This document shows, piece after piece, positions 1 to 9,200 of a stretch of DNA of 64,000 nucleotides. The stretch lies in the NCBI GenBank assembly GCA_028288725.1, contig JAQGIC010000103.1:1-64000 (forward strand), read 5' to 3'. Position 1 is the first letter of the stretch. Every line of letters starts with the position of its first letter. Source of the DNA: Rhodospirillales bacterium (GTDB lineage Bacteria > Pseudomonadota > Alphaproteobacteria > ATCC43930 > CGMCC-115725). Under the pieces are notes generated by a model, which was not told the DNA's origin, searched no databases, and worked only from the letters and a program-made list of their open reading frames with translations. The translations under genes were made by a program, and so were the position numbers.

Positions 1-186
1 TGCGGAAAGATTATCGAGACCATTGGGCTGCGACATGCCGTCACAGAATCAGAAAATGACCCCGCGCGGAACGTCCTTCAGGCTCAGCGAGTCAACTTGA
101 CGCGCCCGGGGTTTTGCCCCTGTTACGAATGATGCTGCGAAGGCTCTGTCAAACCTCAAAATGATCTCGGACCGACTCTAAGCTAA

Positions 187-310
187 CCGCAATATCTCAC
201 ACCGGGTAGGTGCAACGGGGCGGCGAATCTGAGAACGTTGTTTTACCAGAAACAGTTGACCAGCTTCGCCGGAGGCCCCCGATGCACCTACCCGGTGTGA
301 GATATTGCGG
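187..310. mobile_element. MITE-like element, 124 bp, with 28-bp perfect terminal inverted repeats
   Basis: The arms at 187-214 and 283-310 are perfect reverse complements (28 of 28) around a 68-bp centre with no coding capacity. CTAA lies immediately outside both ends (183-186 and 311-314), as expected of a 4-bp target duplication of the YTAR type known for some IS5-group elements. The right copy contains, on the minus strand, the TAG stop codon of the polymerase gene, so insertion would have left that protein unchanged. The RNA would fold into a very stable hairpin and could also end polymerase transcription. No transposase is visible. The remainder of 1-186 holds nothing I recognise. Confidence 0.7.
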
Positions 311-1594
311 CTAACTATTTTCTTTCGCGTTCTTAAAATAGTTACCTCCGAGAAATTCGAAAATGAATGTTGTCAGCCCAAATACGAGTCCAACCGTTAT
401 GAACACCTGCTCCCATGTACCTATATCAATCAGTAGCCACGCTGACGGAAACAAAACAAGGGAGGCCACGAGCCGCCAGATTGCTGGGAGGCGCTCCTGC
501 AGTAATATACGACTTGAGGCGTACTTTGTCCCCGCAACGAGCGCCCCGCCGCAAGCACAGAAAATAGCCGAAAGCCAGACATCACCCCTCATCAGAACGA
601 GGGCGACTACACTCAAATTCGCATTTGGTCCTGTCCCATTCGTGAGACCGAAGGCGTTGGACGCCAGTGCAGCCCCAACAGGCAACTCGTAGCCCTGAAA
701 ACCAAACAACCGAAGAAAAGGATGAAGCAAATATGTAATCGGATCATAAAGATCAAACAAATTATGGTAATCCGTAAAAATATAAGCGTACAAAAATACA
801 TCGCCTGCATAAAATACTCGCCTCACAAGACCGTAAACAGCTTCATCAAAATCGCCAGTATAAAAGAATATGACAAAAATCACCGAGGCAGAAACCGGAA
901 TTGCAACTATAGCGGCAGATTTAATGTCAGAAACGAAACTTGAATACCCTCGATAAAGGCCTCGTGCCACAAAAAAAGCAGATCCTATTATAAGGACAAA
1001 ACTCTTTGATCCATTCATCGAAGAGATTAGCGCGAACGCAACAATAAGAAAAAGGCTCTTTCGACTTTTAAATATTACAAAATGCAAAGCAGCAAGTGGC
1101 AATAATATATTGGCTGAACCCGTACGAAAAATATCAACAATTCGAAAATTCTTTGCAAATACAATTCTGTCCTCAGGAGATAGTCCCGTCACAACCTGTA
1201 GGTACGAAAAAAACAGGGCGGATAGCAAAAATATAACAAATAAAAACTGCCAAAAAAATATAATATTCGGATAACTATAAAATAGATCACGATATTTTTT
1301 TGAATTATTAAATACATACCCCCTTACATTAAGAGTCTTCCCGAAATAAAACACTGCGGCATAAAATGCGCCCACATTTATATTAGTTTCAAAAAAAGCC
1401 GACTCAGGCATTATTCCCAGATAGCACGCATAGTCAGTAACAGCCATAGAAAATGACATTATTAAATTTACAAACCCGAAATCATCAAATTCGTGAACTT
1501 TCACACTTCCAGAAAAAAGCCTAAATACAAAAAAATATCCTAAGGCAATTCCCACTAGAACCGCGACGTCTGAGAAAGCCGTTATATCAATCAT
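311..1594 (-). CDS. Wzy-like polysaccharide polymerase (multi-pass membrane protein)
   Basis: This 427-residue protein is almost entirely hydrophobic, with about ten to twelve predicted membrane spans and a larger hydrophilic loop in the C-terminal half around the GTGPNAN segment. That plan fits O-antigen/exopolysaccharide polymerases, which join repeat units at the periplasmic face of the inner membrane; the family has little conserved sequence, so the call rests on topology and context. It is the last gene of a minus-strand run after an export protein, YjbH and a glycosyltransferase. Base composition is AT-rich and codon use differs from the rest of the window, suggesting acquired DNA. The start is unsure: ATG at 1594 is used, a TTG at 1612 is possible, and neither has a clear ribosome site. 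Confidence 0.65.
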   Translation of the reverse strand: MIDITAFSDVAVLVGIALGYFFVFRLFSGSVKVHEFDDFGFVNLIMSFSMAVTDYACYLGIMPESAFFETNINVGAFYAAVFYFGKTLNVRGYVFNNSKKYRDLFYSYPNIIFFWQFLFVIFLLSALFFSYLQVVTGLSPEDRIVFAKNFRIVDIFRTGSANILLPLAALHFVIFKSRKSLFLIVAFALISSMNGSKSFVLIIGSAFFVARGLYRGYSSFVSDIKSAAIVAIPVSASVIFVIFFYTGDFDEAVYGLVRRVFYAGDVFLYAYIFTDYHNLFDLYDPITYLLHPFLRLFGFQGYELPVGAALASNAFGLTNGTGPNANLSVVALVLMRGDVWLSAIFCACGGALVAGTKYASSRILLQERLPAIWRLVASLVLFPSAWLLIDIGTWEQVFITVGLVFGLTTFIFEFLGGNYFKNAKENS

Positions 1595-1832
1595 TGCACT
1601 AACTAGGTCCAAATAATAGAAACGGCATCATTGGCATTATATTCGAAATCATTAACACCGAGTCAATCAAGAAATCTCAGTCACTCCACAGACCGAAATA
1701 GGGTAGACTAAGCGTTCCGTAGAGTCCACTGCTGGGCAATCGTTAACGGCGCGCCCTTATTCCGAATGCCCCTAAAATACAGCAGGTATCAATAGTAATA
1801 AGTTTCCGCATTCCGCGCCGCGGGCGATCTTT

Positions 1833-2594
1833 TCAACGATTCGACCTAAATCTACTCATCACCGCAATTCGCTGCACCTTATAAAGATACCGAAGAACAC
1901 AGAGGACTGTCATAAAGAGGAGTGGAAAGCCCGAAACGTGACGCGCCCGAACACGCATGTCTTCAACATAATTCTTAAATTCAGGTCTATCCGAGAGACC
2001 TCCTGAACTTAGAAGACCAATCAGTACGCGGGTGTGGACAAATTTTTTCCCCGAATAGAAAGCCCACAAATTGAAATCATAATCATAATATACACGAAGC
2101 TTCGTATCAAACGCTCGCTCGTGAAACAGCGCGCGACGATAAAGTGCACCCTGATGATGAATGGTATTTTTAATTAGGAGTCGATCCGGACGATCAGATT
2201 TATAAAGCCTTCCATCGTCATACAAAGCTTGCCCAGTTAAAATATCGGCTTCGGCGATTCGATCACCGCATGCTTGAAAAAGCATTTGAAACGCCTTCGG
2301 GCTGGCAAGCAGGTCGTCCCCACCCAGAAAATACACCCATTCCCCTCGTGCTGCCTGGACACCCTTCCAGTGTGCATCACCTATCCCTCGATCTCGCTCA
2401 GAAGAAAACCTTATTCTTGCAGCATACCGATTTAAAATATCAAGAGTTCCATCAGTAGATCCGCCATCTATAATTAGAAGCTCGAAATCAGAAAACGTTT
2501 GACCAAGAACACTTAAAATACAGTTCTCAATATACTCTGCCGCATTATAAGTAGCAACAACAACACTAACCGTCATCGGGCCAGAATTTGACAA
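1833..2594 (-). CDS. family 2 glycosyltransferase
   Basis: A 253-residue GT-A fold glycosyltransferase. The N-terminal VSVVVATYNA strand, the LIIDGGSTDGT motif and the FLGGDDLL segment (the DXD-like nucleotide-sugar/metal site) are all visible, as in WcaA/WcaE-like enzymes that add one sugar to a lipid-linked repeat unit on the cytoplasmic side. A hydrophobic C-terminal stretch may anchor it to the membrane. TTG at 2594 is preferred as start because GGTGGA lies just upstream (2599-2604); an in-frame ATG exists at 2576. It sits 50 bp after yjbH and 238 bp before the polymerase. Like the polymerase it is AT-rich relative to the window. The sugar donor cannot be told. Confidence 0.85.
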   Translation of the reverse strand: MSNSGPMTVSVVVATYNAAEYIENCILSVLGQTFSDFELLIIDGGSTDGTLDILNRYAARIRFSSERDRGIGDAHWKGVQAARGEWVYFLGGDDLLASPKAFQMLFQACGDRIAEADILTGQALYDDGRLYKSDRPDRLLIKNTIHHQGALYRRALFHERAFDTKLRVYYDYDFNLWAFYSGKKFVHTRVLIGLLSSGGLSDRPEFKNYVEDMRVRARHVSGFPLLFMTVLCVLRYLYKVQRIAVMSRFRSNR

Positions 2595-2643
2595 TTATTC
2601 CACCATATCTCTGTCAGCCATGCCGAAATTCCGTCAACGACTA

Positions 2644-5280
2644 CTAATTCTGAATCTGATCCCACTGACCATTAAGATGCGCCATATCATCCCCATATGT
2701 CTCCCAATAAAGTTGCCTCGGGCTGCTCAGCAACTGACCGCCATCTCGCGTCAAAGGCCGATAGACCGTACCGAAAGTCGACCTGCTGGGGAACGGCGTT
2801 GCCAAATCGATTGGGATACTGATGAACAATCCTCGATCGAAGCTACCCTCACCATAGACTGCCGTCGGCACATTGGTGATCGTGAAGAAGCCGCCAACAC
2901 GCACGCCGCTCTCGAATTCACGCGAGAGTTCATAAGTGAAGCCAATGTCACGTGCCAAATAGCGGCCGACCCTCACCGTCTGCTGCAATCCATACCATGG
3001 TAGCTCATAGTAGAAAGCGAGCTGAGCGGTCGCAACGTTGTAGCTCTGGAACCCGAACTGTTCATGGAAACTACGCTTGTAAAGCTGATTGGCCTCCAAA
3101 CCCAGAGCCCACCGCGCACCGTAGGGTCGATAAAGTAGTTCGCCATCGACACCACCATACATTTCTTCCAGCAGACCGCCGCTGATGCGCCCGTAGAAGT
3201 CCCCACCCAGTCGCGCCTGATAGTCGGCATAGAGATTCTGGATGCCGTATTTGCCTTCCTTGAGATAGTCTTTAATATCGCTACGGACATGCGGCAGCAA
3301 GCTGTTCGATGGATTCTGCAGTCTGTTCAAATTGTCCATAAGATTTATTCCGACCTCGCCCGAAATGGTCAGGCCCGGTCGAATCTGTACCTCGCTGGAA
3401 ATCCCCGCGTAGAGGGAGTAGATGAAAAATCCGTCGGGACCGTTTAGCTGCGTCTTCAGTCGGGGGCGAACGCGATAGGTGAAATCGGGATAGACCTTTT
3501 CATTCTTAATCGCGTCTTCGCCCAATGCCTCGCCGCCGTTGATTTCGGCATGAGCCAGTACCTCGCTGGCCGTACCGCGCCCGGTGAAAGCCCGCTGCAG
3601 GTCATCGCGCCGCATCCGCACCCGAGCGACCTCGAGACCGCTCTCGATATCCGCGATGGTGATCTCTGTGACCTCTACAGGCGCACGGGCGTCGATAATG
3701 CGGGCAGCATCGCCGAGTGCCTTGGGGAAATAGCGATAGCGGTAGTTGCCGAGGCGCAGGATCGCCTCGTGGCCTTTGATCTCGAATGTGTAGCCGATCA
3801 TTTTTGCCGCTTCGAGGTCGGCGAAAATTGCCTCCGCGACGCTTTGATTGACGTTTCGGATCGTCCGATGGGGCGCAGGCGCGGCCTGAGGCGTAGGGTT
3901 TTGCGCATGCACGCTTTCCGCGGTCCGGCCGGTCATTGCGACCGCCCGTTCGAGCGACGGCAAATTCAGCCGAAATCGGCGCTCGGTCCCCGCCTCGTCG
4001 AGCGTGATCTCGACCGTGTCGACCGCCGGCTGGAGCCGGCCGGCGACGCGGGCGAAGCGACCAAGATCCTCCGCCAGATCGGCGCGCGTGGCGCTGAGGC
4101 GCACCACCGTTGCGTAACGGGTCCCCCCATGCGTTCCGATCGAAAGGACGCGGAAGCCGTACTGGTCGGCGGTTCGGCCCAAGTCACCCAACTCGCTCCA
4201 ACTCTCAGGAGATATTGGCTCAGGCACCGGCTCCGCCCGAGGGAGAATTGTCGGCTGCCGTCCGCCCGGCTTCGACGGGGCATCAACATCCTTCTGAACC
4301 GCGACCTCATCGGCAGGGATTGGCGGTATCGGTGCGCGGACCGGATCGACCTGATTCTGGTCCTGAGGTTTCGGCGCTTCGGCGCCGGTCCGTTTCGCGA
4401 AATTGGTCTTGAAACCGACACGGAGCATCAGGTTGTTTTCACGCTCCATCGCGAGCGAAAGCTCGAGTCCGGAAGCGAATGGTCGATAGACGAAGCCGGC
4501 ATCAATCGGTCCCGCTGGTTTGATCGTAGCGATTTCGTTGAAGGCGTCCGAACGATAGTCGTTGGAATTAAATTCAAGCTTGAAGATCAGACCATCAATA
4601 GGCGTCTTATATTCGAGCCCGCCGAACAGAGCTGCATTCTGGCCCGTAAAGAAATCCGTTCGAAAGCCGCCGGCAGTATTGATATGATGCCGCTGATTGA
4701 AATGACTCGACAGAAAGCTGAACGGGTTTTTGAACTGGGCGTCGCTCGCAAGTTGCCCCCAGCCCATGCCGACCGTGACGTCAAAATCGCCGAAGCGCTT
4801 CGTGCCGACGAGATATTCCTCATCGAACAGGCCATACCCCGCAAAATCGGTGATGCCCATCGTGATGTCCGGCACGATCGGTCCTTCCTGCCACAGCCGG
4901 AAACGCAGATCGAGGCCACGATCTCGATAGCTCTGGTGGCCGCCAAAGCCGTTGGGACCATAAGGCACGTTGGTAATTTGCGTCGTTCGGAACACACCCT
5001 CGAGCCAGGGAAACGCGGTCCCGGCGAACACGAACCGATGATAGGGCGTGCTGAAACTACCGCTACCGCGGACATCGCCCTCCTCGCCCATCCGCGCCGT
5101 CGGCACCTGAAACAGGCCGATGCCGCTGATATCGCTTTGCGATGGATACAGCCCCTGCCCCGGATCTAGGACGGAACTCAACTCGCCGTCGGCATAGGCG
5201 GTCCCTTGGGAACACAGCGCCGCTAAGGCCGCCATCAGCCCAAGCAGACAGCGGGGGAAGCGCGGTATCGAAGCCGTCAC
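2644..5280 (-). CDS. yjbH: YjbH/GfcD-like outer-membrane exopolysaccharide protein
   Basis: An 878-residue protein that resembles YjbH/GfcD, large outer-membrane barrel proteins encoded with Wza-like export genes in yjbEFGH and group 4 capsule operons. Visible features: a signal peptide ending AYA-DG, the early segment GIGLFQVPTARM typical of the family, many short aromatic-ended beta strands, a Pro-rich linker around residues 310-360 and a second barrel-like C-terminal half. GTG at 5280 is chosen: it gives a normal signal peptide (RFPR then a hydrophobic core) and avoids overlapping the upstream gene, whereas an ATG at 5352 would overlap it by 41 bp and bury the signal. It follows the SLBB exporter by 31 bp. 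The molecular role of YjbH proteins is still poorly defined. Confidence 0.8.
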   Translation of the reverse strand: MTASIPRFPRCLLGLMAALAALCSQGTAYADGELSSVLDPGQGLYPSQSDISGIGLFQVPTARMGEEGDVRGSGSFSTPYHRFVFAGTAFPWLEGVFRTTQITNVPYGPNGFGGHQSYRDRGLDLRFRLWQEGPIVPDITMGITDFAGYGLFDEEYLVGTKRFGDFDVTVGMGWGQLASDAQFKNPFSFLSSHFNQRHHINTAGGFRTDFFTGQNAALFGGLEYKTPIDGLIFKLEFNSNDYRSDAFNEIATIKPAGPIDAGFVYRPFASGLELSLAMERENNLMLRVGFKTNFAKRTGAEAPKPQDQNQVDPVRAPIPPIPADEVAVQKDVDAPSKPGGRQPTILPRAEPVPEPISPESWSELGDLGRTADQYGFRVLSIGTHGGTRYATVVRLSATRADLAEDLGRFARVAGRLQPAVDTVEITLDEAGTERRFRLNLPSLERAVAMTGRTAESVHAQNPTPQAAPAPHRTIRNVNQSVAEAIFADLEAAKMIGYTFEIKGHEAILRLGNYRYRYFPKALGDAARIIDARAPVEVTEITIADIESGLEVARVRMRRDDLQRAFTGRGTASEVLAHAEINGGEALGEDAIKNEKVYPDFTYRVRPRLKTQLNGPDGFFIYSLYAGISSEVQIRPGLTISGEVGINLMDNLNRLQNPSNSLLPHVRSDIKDYLKEGKYGIQNLYADYQARLGGDFYGRISGGLLEEMYGGVDGELLYRPYGARWALGLEANQLYKRSFHEQFGFQSYNVATAQLAFYYELPWYGLQQTVRVGRYLARDIGFTYELSREFESGVRVGGFFTITNVPTAVYGEGSFDRGLFISIPIDLATPFPSRSTFGTVYRPLTRDGGQLLSSPRQLYWETYGDDMAHLNGQWDQIQN

Positions 5281-5311
5281 CAAACGTCTCGAATCTGACC
5301 GGTACGCCTTC

Positions 5312-8299
5312 TTAGTTGTTGATGACGGCAAGAGAGGCGGCCGTAATCGCAACCTGGCTCAGCACCTGCGTCACGTCGCGGATGACCGATAGCGTATCCG
5401 GCGACAGATCACGCGGCACGACGACCGTGCTGCCGGGCGGAACGGTGACCTTCGAGAAAGTCCAGATCGAGGAATTGACAGGCTCTGCCGCCCCATTCGG
5501 CAGAACCACGAACACATGCCCCGCGTCCGCCGTGCTGAGATAGCCGCCGGCATGCTTGATGTAATCCTCCGGCGAGAGACCGGCCTCGAATTGCTGCGAG
5601 CTTGGATTGAGCACATCGCCGCTCACGGCGACGGAACTTGGCCGCTTCGGCATGAAAATCCGATCGCCCGGTTCCAGGATGATGTCGAGATCGGGACGGG
5701 AAGCAAGCGTTGCCGGGTCGGCCTCGAACACGACGCGACCGAGCGGCTTCGCCGATTTCAATTCCGACTGCGCAGATTCCAACGAAGCGACCGTCGAAGC
5801 CGTCGTGGCGGAGTTGGCCGACGAGGCGTTGACCACCGCTGCGGTCAGGCCCGCGTTAACCTGCCGGATGCTTCGATCGAGCCCGTCCTGTTCCGTCTTC
5901 TGGGCCGACTGGCGCGTCAGCACGGCGCCGTAGGGAAAGGCGTCTTCGGTCAATCCTCCGGCGCGGCGAATGAGCTCAGACAGCTTCTCGCCGCGACGGA
6001 TATCGAACAGGCCGGCTTGCTTGAACTCGCCGGCAAGCGTGATCGGTCCGGTATCCCGGCGATCATAGACCGAGTTGAAATGGATGACGTCGCCCGTGAA
6101 CAGTGGAACGCGGGCAAAATCCGCGCGCGTCAGGCTCAGGGTTTGGCGATCGACATTGGCATGTCCCTGAGGACCGTCGATCGTGAAATGGGAAACTTCG
6201 ATGTTCCTGTAGTCCGCGGCACGGGTCACGCCACCCGCGGCCTGCTCGACCTCAGCCAAAGTCGCCTCCCCGATCGGATAGATCCCCGGCCGGCGCACTT
6301 CACCGCGCACCGTGATCGCATGCTCGACCAGGAACGGCAGCAGGTCGGGATAGCGGCTCATGATGGTCGGGCACGGCAGCACGCTTTGAGCCGTGGCTGT
6401 ACCGGTTGCGGTACCGCTCGTGGTCGCGAGCTGTACCGCGTTTGCAAAGCGTCCGCTATTGTCGGCGAGAACCACCGCAGCCAGACTCTGCAACGCGGGG
6501 CAGCCGCGCGCGCTCGGCAGCCTGGCGATCGGGCCGCCGTCAGCCGGCCGGCTGGGATCGAATGGTTGCGGATAGGCGTCGACCGAGGGATCGTTCGGCC
6601 CCCGCGGTGCGGAGGAAATGAGATAAGGAGTGTCGTAGACCGGCGATTGATCCTGGGTTCGTTGATCGTCGGTTGCATCGGTCATGGTCGCGGTCGTTTG
6701 TCCGGGGACCGCAACGCGTGCGGTCCCGCGTGTGCTGGTGGTGGCGGTGGTGGTGGCGGTGGTAGCGGTCGATGTGCCGTCGCGCTGGATCAGCACGGAT
6801 TCACCCGCGGCCAACGGTCGGCTCGCCAACAGGCTCGGCGGCGTTTCATCCTTCAACACGGCCTGAACGTCCGCCGACGTCAGGTAGGCGACATCGTCCT
6901 TGCCCAAGATGATCAGCGTATCGAGGCTGTGCAGCGGATAATCGCGCGTTCCCGACAAGACCGAACCAAGGTCGACGGTCTCCATATTCCGGACCTGGGT
7001 CGTCGGGTCCACCGTCAGCAGGACGGCCAACGGCAAATAGGGATCGATGCCGAGCATCGATCCGCTGCCGAGCAGCGCCCGCACCGAATGCGCCTGGGCC
7101 AGCGCCCTTTCACCCGGGACACGCACGCGCCCGTAGAGACTGACCTGATCGACCTGGATATTCTCGCGTTTGCCGACGATGAGCAGGTCGCCCGGCGCCA
7201 AGGTCACCCGACCATTTTCCTCGATCTCGGTCGTTCGCTGCCGACCGGACGGATCGAAGGAAATGCGCAGCAGGCGATTGCCAGCCGGCCGCAGGAAGCC
7301 GCCGGCCAAGTCGACCAGCGATCGAGTGGCAATGCCGCCCCGTGGAATTTCATAGATCGCCGGCCGGCCGACATCGCCGGCGATGGCGATGGTGGCGCCG
7401 AGCGGGGCAACCGAGATCTGATCACCCTCGACCAGAGCGAGGTCTAGCTTCTCGTTCGTCCCCGTCAATAGACGATAAAGATCGACGGTTCGCGACTGTC
7501 CATCGCGGGTCAGCGTGATGTTGCGCAGGCTGGCGCCGGACGCAAGTTCACCGCCTAGTGCATCGACCAGCGTCGAGAAGGCACTGAGACGCTTCTGTCC
7601 CGGCGTCTTCACTTGCCCGGTAACAAGCACCGTGATCTGCCGAACCTCGCCCAGCGACACGAAGCTGTCGGTATTGACGTAGGACCGCTTCACCACCGCA
7701 TCGAGATTGGACCGGAAATCGCCGAAGTTGCGGCCGACGGCCGGAATCGGCGGCAGATCGGGCAGCACGACCTGCCCGTCCCGTCCGACCCGCGTGCGAT
7801 AGCTGCGCGAGACTTGGCCCCTGAGGGTGACGACGATCTCGTCGCCGAAACCCATCACATAGCTGTCGCGAATCGATCCCGTGACGGTCCCTTCGGCGAT
7901 CGTCGGGCGGGAGAAGACATCCCGCCCGAACAGGCGCAACTGCGCGTTGGCCCGCGAGGAATAGTCCTGTTCGAGCGGCGTCGGCGGCACTTCCGGGGCC
8001 CGCTGAAAGCGCGAGCGCGCTTCGGCCTGGTTGGGCAACCCGCCATTGTTGTAACCGTTCTGCTGGCCATAGGGGTTCTGCTGACCGTACGCGCCCTGCC
8101 CACCCCGGTTCTGACCCATCGGCAGCGGCTGCTGAACCGAGATCTCGCCATTGTCCCCGCCCTGCTGCCGTTGCAGTTGATCCAGCAGAGATTGCGGCAC
8201 CTGCGGCAGGCTTTGAGCCCAAGCATTCGACAAGGGCAACGAGACCGCGAGCGAAAGTCCGAGGATGATGGTGAAAACTACGCGGCGACCAGCTAGCAT
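5312..8299 (-). CDS. large multi-SLBB polysaccharide export protein (Wza/OtnA-like)
   Basis: A 995-residue periplasmic/outer-membrane export protein. After a signal peptide ending AWA-QS and a Gln/Gly-rich region, a polysaccharide-export (PES) domain spans about residues 130-220 (MGFGDEIVVTLRGQ onward). Five to six SLBB-type ligand-binding beta-grasp units follow, recognisable by the pattern V.G.V..PG: near 225, 305, 400, 670, 755 and 900. A low-complexity Thr/Ala linker lies near residue 515. Ordinary Wza is about 380 residues with two or three SLBB units, so this is an enlarged form. ATG 8299 has AGGA seven bases upstream; a TTG at 8305 is less likely. It heads the run exporter-yjbH-GT2-polymerase. 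Only 36 bp separate it from the divergent lipoprotein gene. Confidence 0.85.
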   Translation of the reverse strand: MLAGRRVVFTIILGLSLAVSLPLSNAWAQSLPQVPQSLLDQLQRQQGGDNGEISVQQPLPMGQNRGGQGAYGQQNPYGQQNGYNNGGLPNQAEARSRFQRAPEVPPTPLEQDYSSRANAQLRLFGRDVFSRPTIAEGTVTGSIRDSYVMGFGDEIVVTLRGQVSRSYRTRVGRDGQVVLPDLPPIPAVGRNFGDFRSNLDAVVKRSYVNTDSFVSLGEVRQITVLVTGQVKTPGQKRLSAFSTLVDALGGELASGASLRNITLTRDGQSRTVDLYRLLTGTNEKLDLALVEGDQISVAPLGATIAIAGDVGRPAIYEIPRGGIATRSLVDLAGGFLRPAGNRLLRISFDPSGRQRTTEIEENGRVTLAPGDLLIVGKRENIQVDQVSLYGRVRVPGERALAQAHSVRALLGSGSMLGIDPYLPLAVLLTVDPTTQVRNMETVDLGSVLSGTRDYPLHSLDTLIILGKDDVAYLTSADVQAVLKDETPPSLLASRPLAAGESVLIQRDGTSTATTATTTATTSTRGTARVAVPGQTTATMTDATDDQRTQDQSPVYDTPYLISSAPRGPNDPSVDAYPQPFDPSRPADGGPIARLPSARGCPALQSLAAVVLADNSGRFANAVQLATTSGTATGTATAQSVLPCPTIMSRYPDLLPFLVEHAITVRGEVRRPGIYPIGEATLAEVEQAAGGVTRAADYRNIEVSHFTIDGPQGHANVDRQTLSLTRADFARVPLFTGDVIHFNSVYDRRDTGPITLAGEFKQAGLFDIRRGEKLSELIRRAGGLTEDAFPYGAVLTRQSAQKTEQDGLDRSIRQVNAGLTAAVVNASSANSATTASTVASLESAQSELKSAKPLGRVVFEADPATLASRPDLDIILEPGDRIFMPKRPSSVAVSGDVLNPSSQQFEAGLSPEDYIKHAGGYLSTADAGHVFVVLPNGAAEPVNSSIWTFSKVTVPPGSTVVVPRDLSPDTLSVIRDVTQVLSQVAITAASLAVINN

Positions 8300-8335
8300 A
8301 TTCAATTCCTATGGCTCGGCCAGACAGGTTAGTTC

Positions 8336-9010
8336 GTGACAAACAATTCACAAAAGATAACGCGACGGTCCGCCCTGCTCGGTGCGGGGACGTTTCTACT
8401 GGCAGGCTGCGGCAACTCCCGCAATCCGAATCTTTCCGCCGCAGCGGATCTGGCTCGTAAATTTTTCGCCGACCGGGCTTTCACCGACGCAGACGTCGAA
8501 CGCATTCCGTTCGCCAGCATCGGCGTACAGGTCGGCAGCGCAGCCGAGGCGCTGGTCGTTCTGGCGACGGTCGACGGCGATACGCTGACCTGGATCGCCG
8601 CCGACCATTCGCTGATCCAGACCCGGCATGGCCGTATCGTGCGCTTCAAAAGCGGCGACATCGAAGTGGTGACGGTGCCGAGCAGCCAAGACCCGATAGC
8701 CGATGGCGCCGTCGCTCCCGGCAACTTCATTCGACTGCTCGATTTTCCCAAACCCAAGCTCTATTCCGTGCCGGCTGAATCGAGCGTGACCGAGGCCGGT
8801 CAGGCGCGCGTCACGCTGCTGCATGGGGAGATCCTGACGCGGAGCTTCATAGAAACCGGTATCAGCCATCCGCTCGCCTGGGATTTCGAGAATCACTTCT
8901 ATCTCGACCTCGACAACAAGCGCGTCTGGCAATCGAACCAGACGGTGACGCCGCAGTTGCCGCCGATCAAGATCCGCGTGCTCCGTCCGTATTCCGGCGA
9001 CATAGCGTGA
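8336..9010 (+). CDS. yjbF: YjbF/GfcB-like exopolysaccharide lipoprotein
   Basis: A 224-residue lipoprotein of the YjbF/GfcB (YmcC) family, partners of YjbH and Wza-like exporters in exopolysaccharide loci. The N-terminus has TRRSALLG, a hydrophobic core and the lipobox LLAGC, so mature lipoprotein starts at Cys25. The rest is a beta-rich soluble domain. GTG is the only start that keeps the whole signal; no in-frame Met follows before the lipobox. It is divergent from the exporter gene with a 36-bp gap, so the two promoters must overlap or lie inside the opposing reading frames, which hints at coordinated control. Confidence 0.75.
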   Translation: MTNNSQKITRRSALLGAGTFLLAGCGNSRNPNLSAAADLARKFFADRAFTDADVERIPFASIGVQVGSAAEALVVLATVDGDTLTWIAADHSLIQTRHGRIVRFKSGDIEVVTVPSSQDPIADGAVAPGNFIRLLDFPKPKLYSVPAESSVTEAGQARVTLLHGEILTRSFIETGISHPLAWDFENHFYLDLDNKRVWQSNQTVTPQLPPIKIRVLRPYSGDIA

Positions 9011-9200
9011 GTAGATCCCCCGGATCGGCCGGCAAGCCCCCCTGCCCGACCGCGAGGGTTATATACCATCCCAGAGGGCGGCACGAGAAGATCGCCAGCA
9101 ATTCGCGCGACTGATCGGATGAGCTCATCCGCTCCTGCGCATGCCGCCGTTTTCTGCTATGAGCGGAGCCGACGGGTTCAACCACGGGTCAGGGATCGCC

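Noticed and set aside
6735-6770. GGTGGTGGC-type short tandem repeat as a phase-variation tract
   Set aside because: Units are multiples of three and in frame (Thr/Ala linker), so slippage would not shut the gene off.
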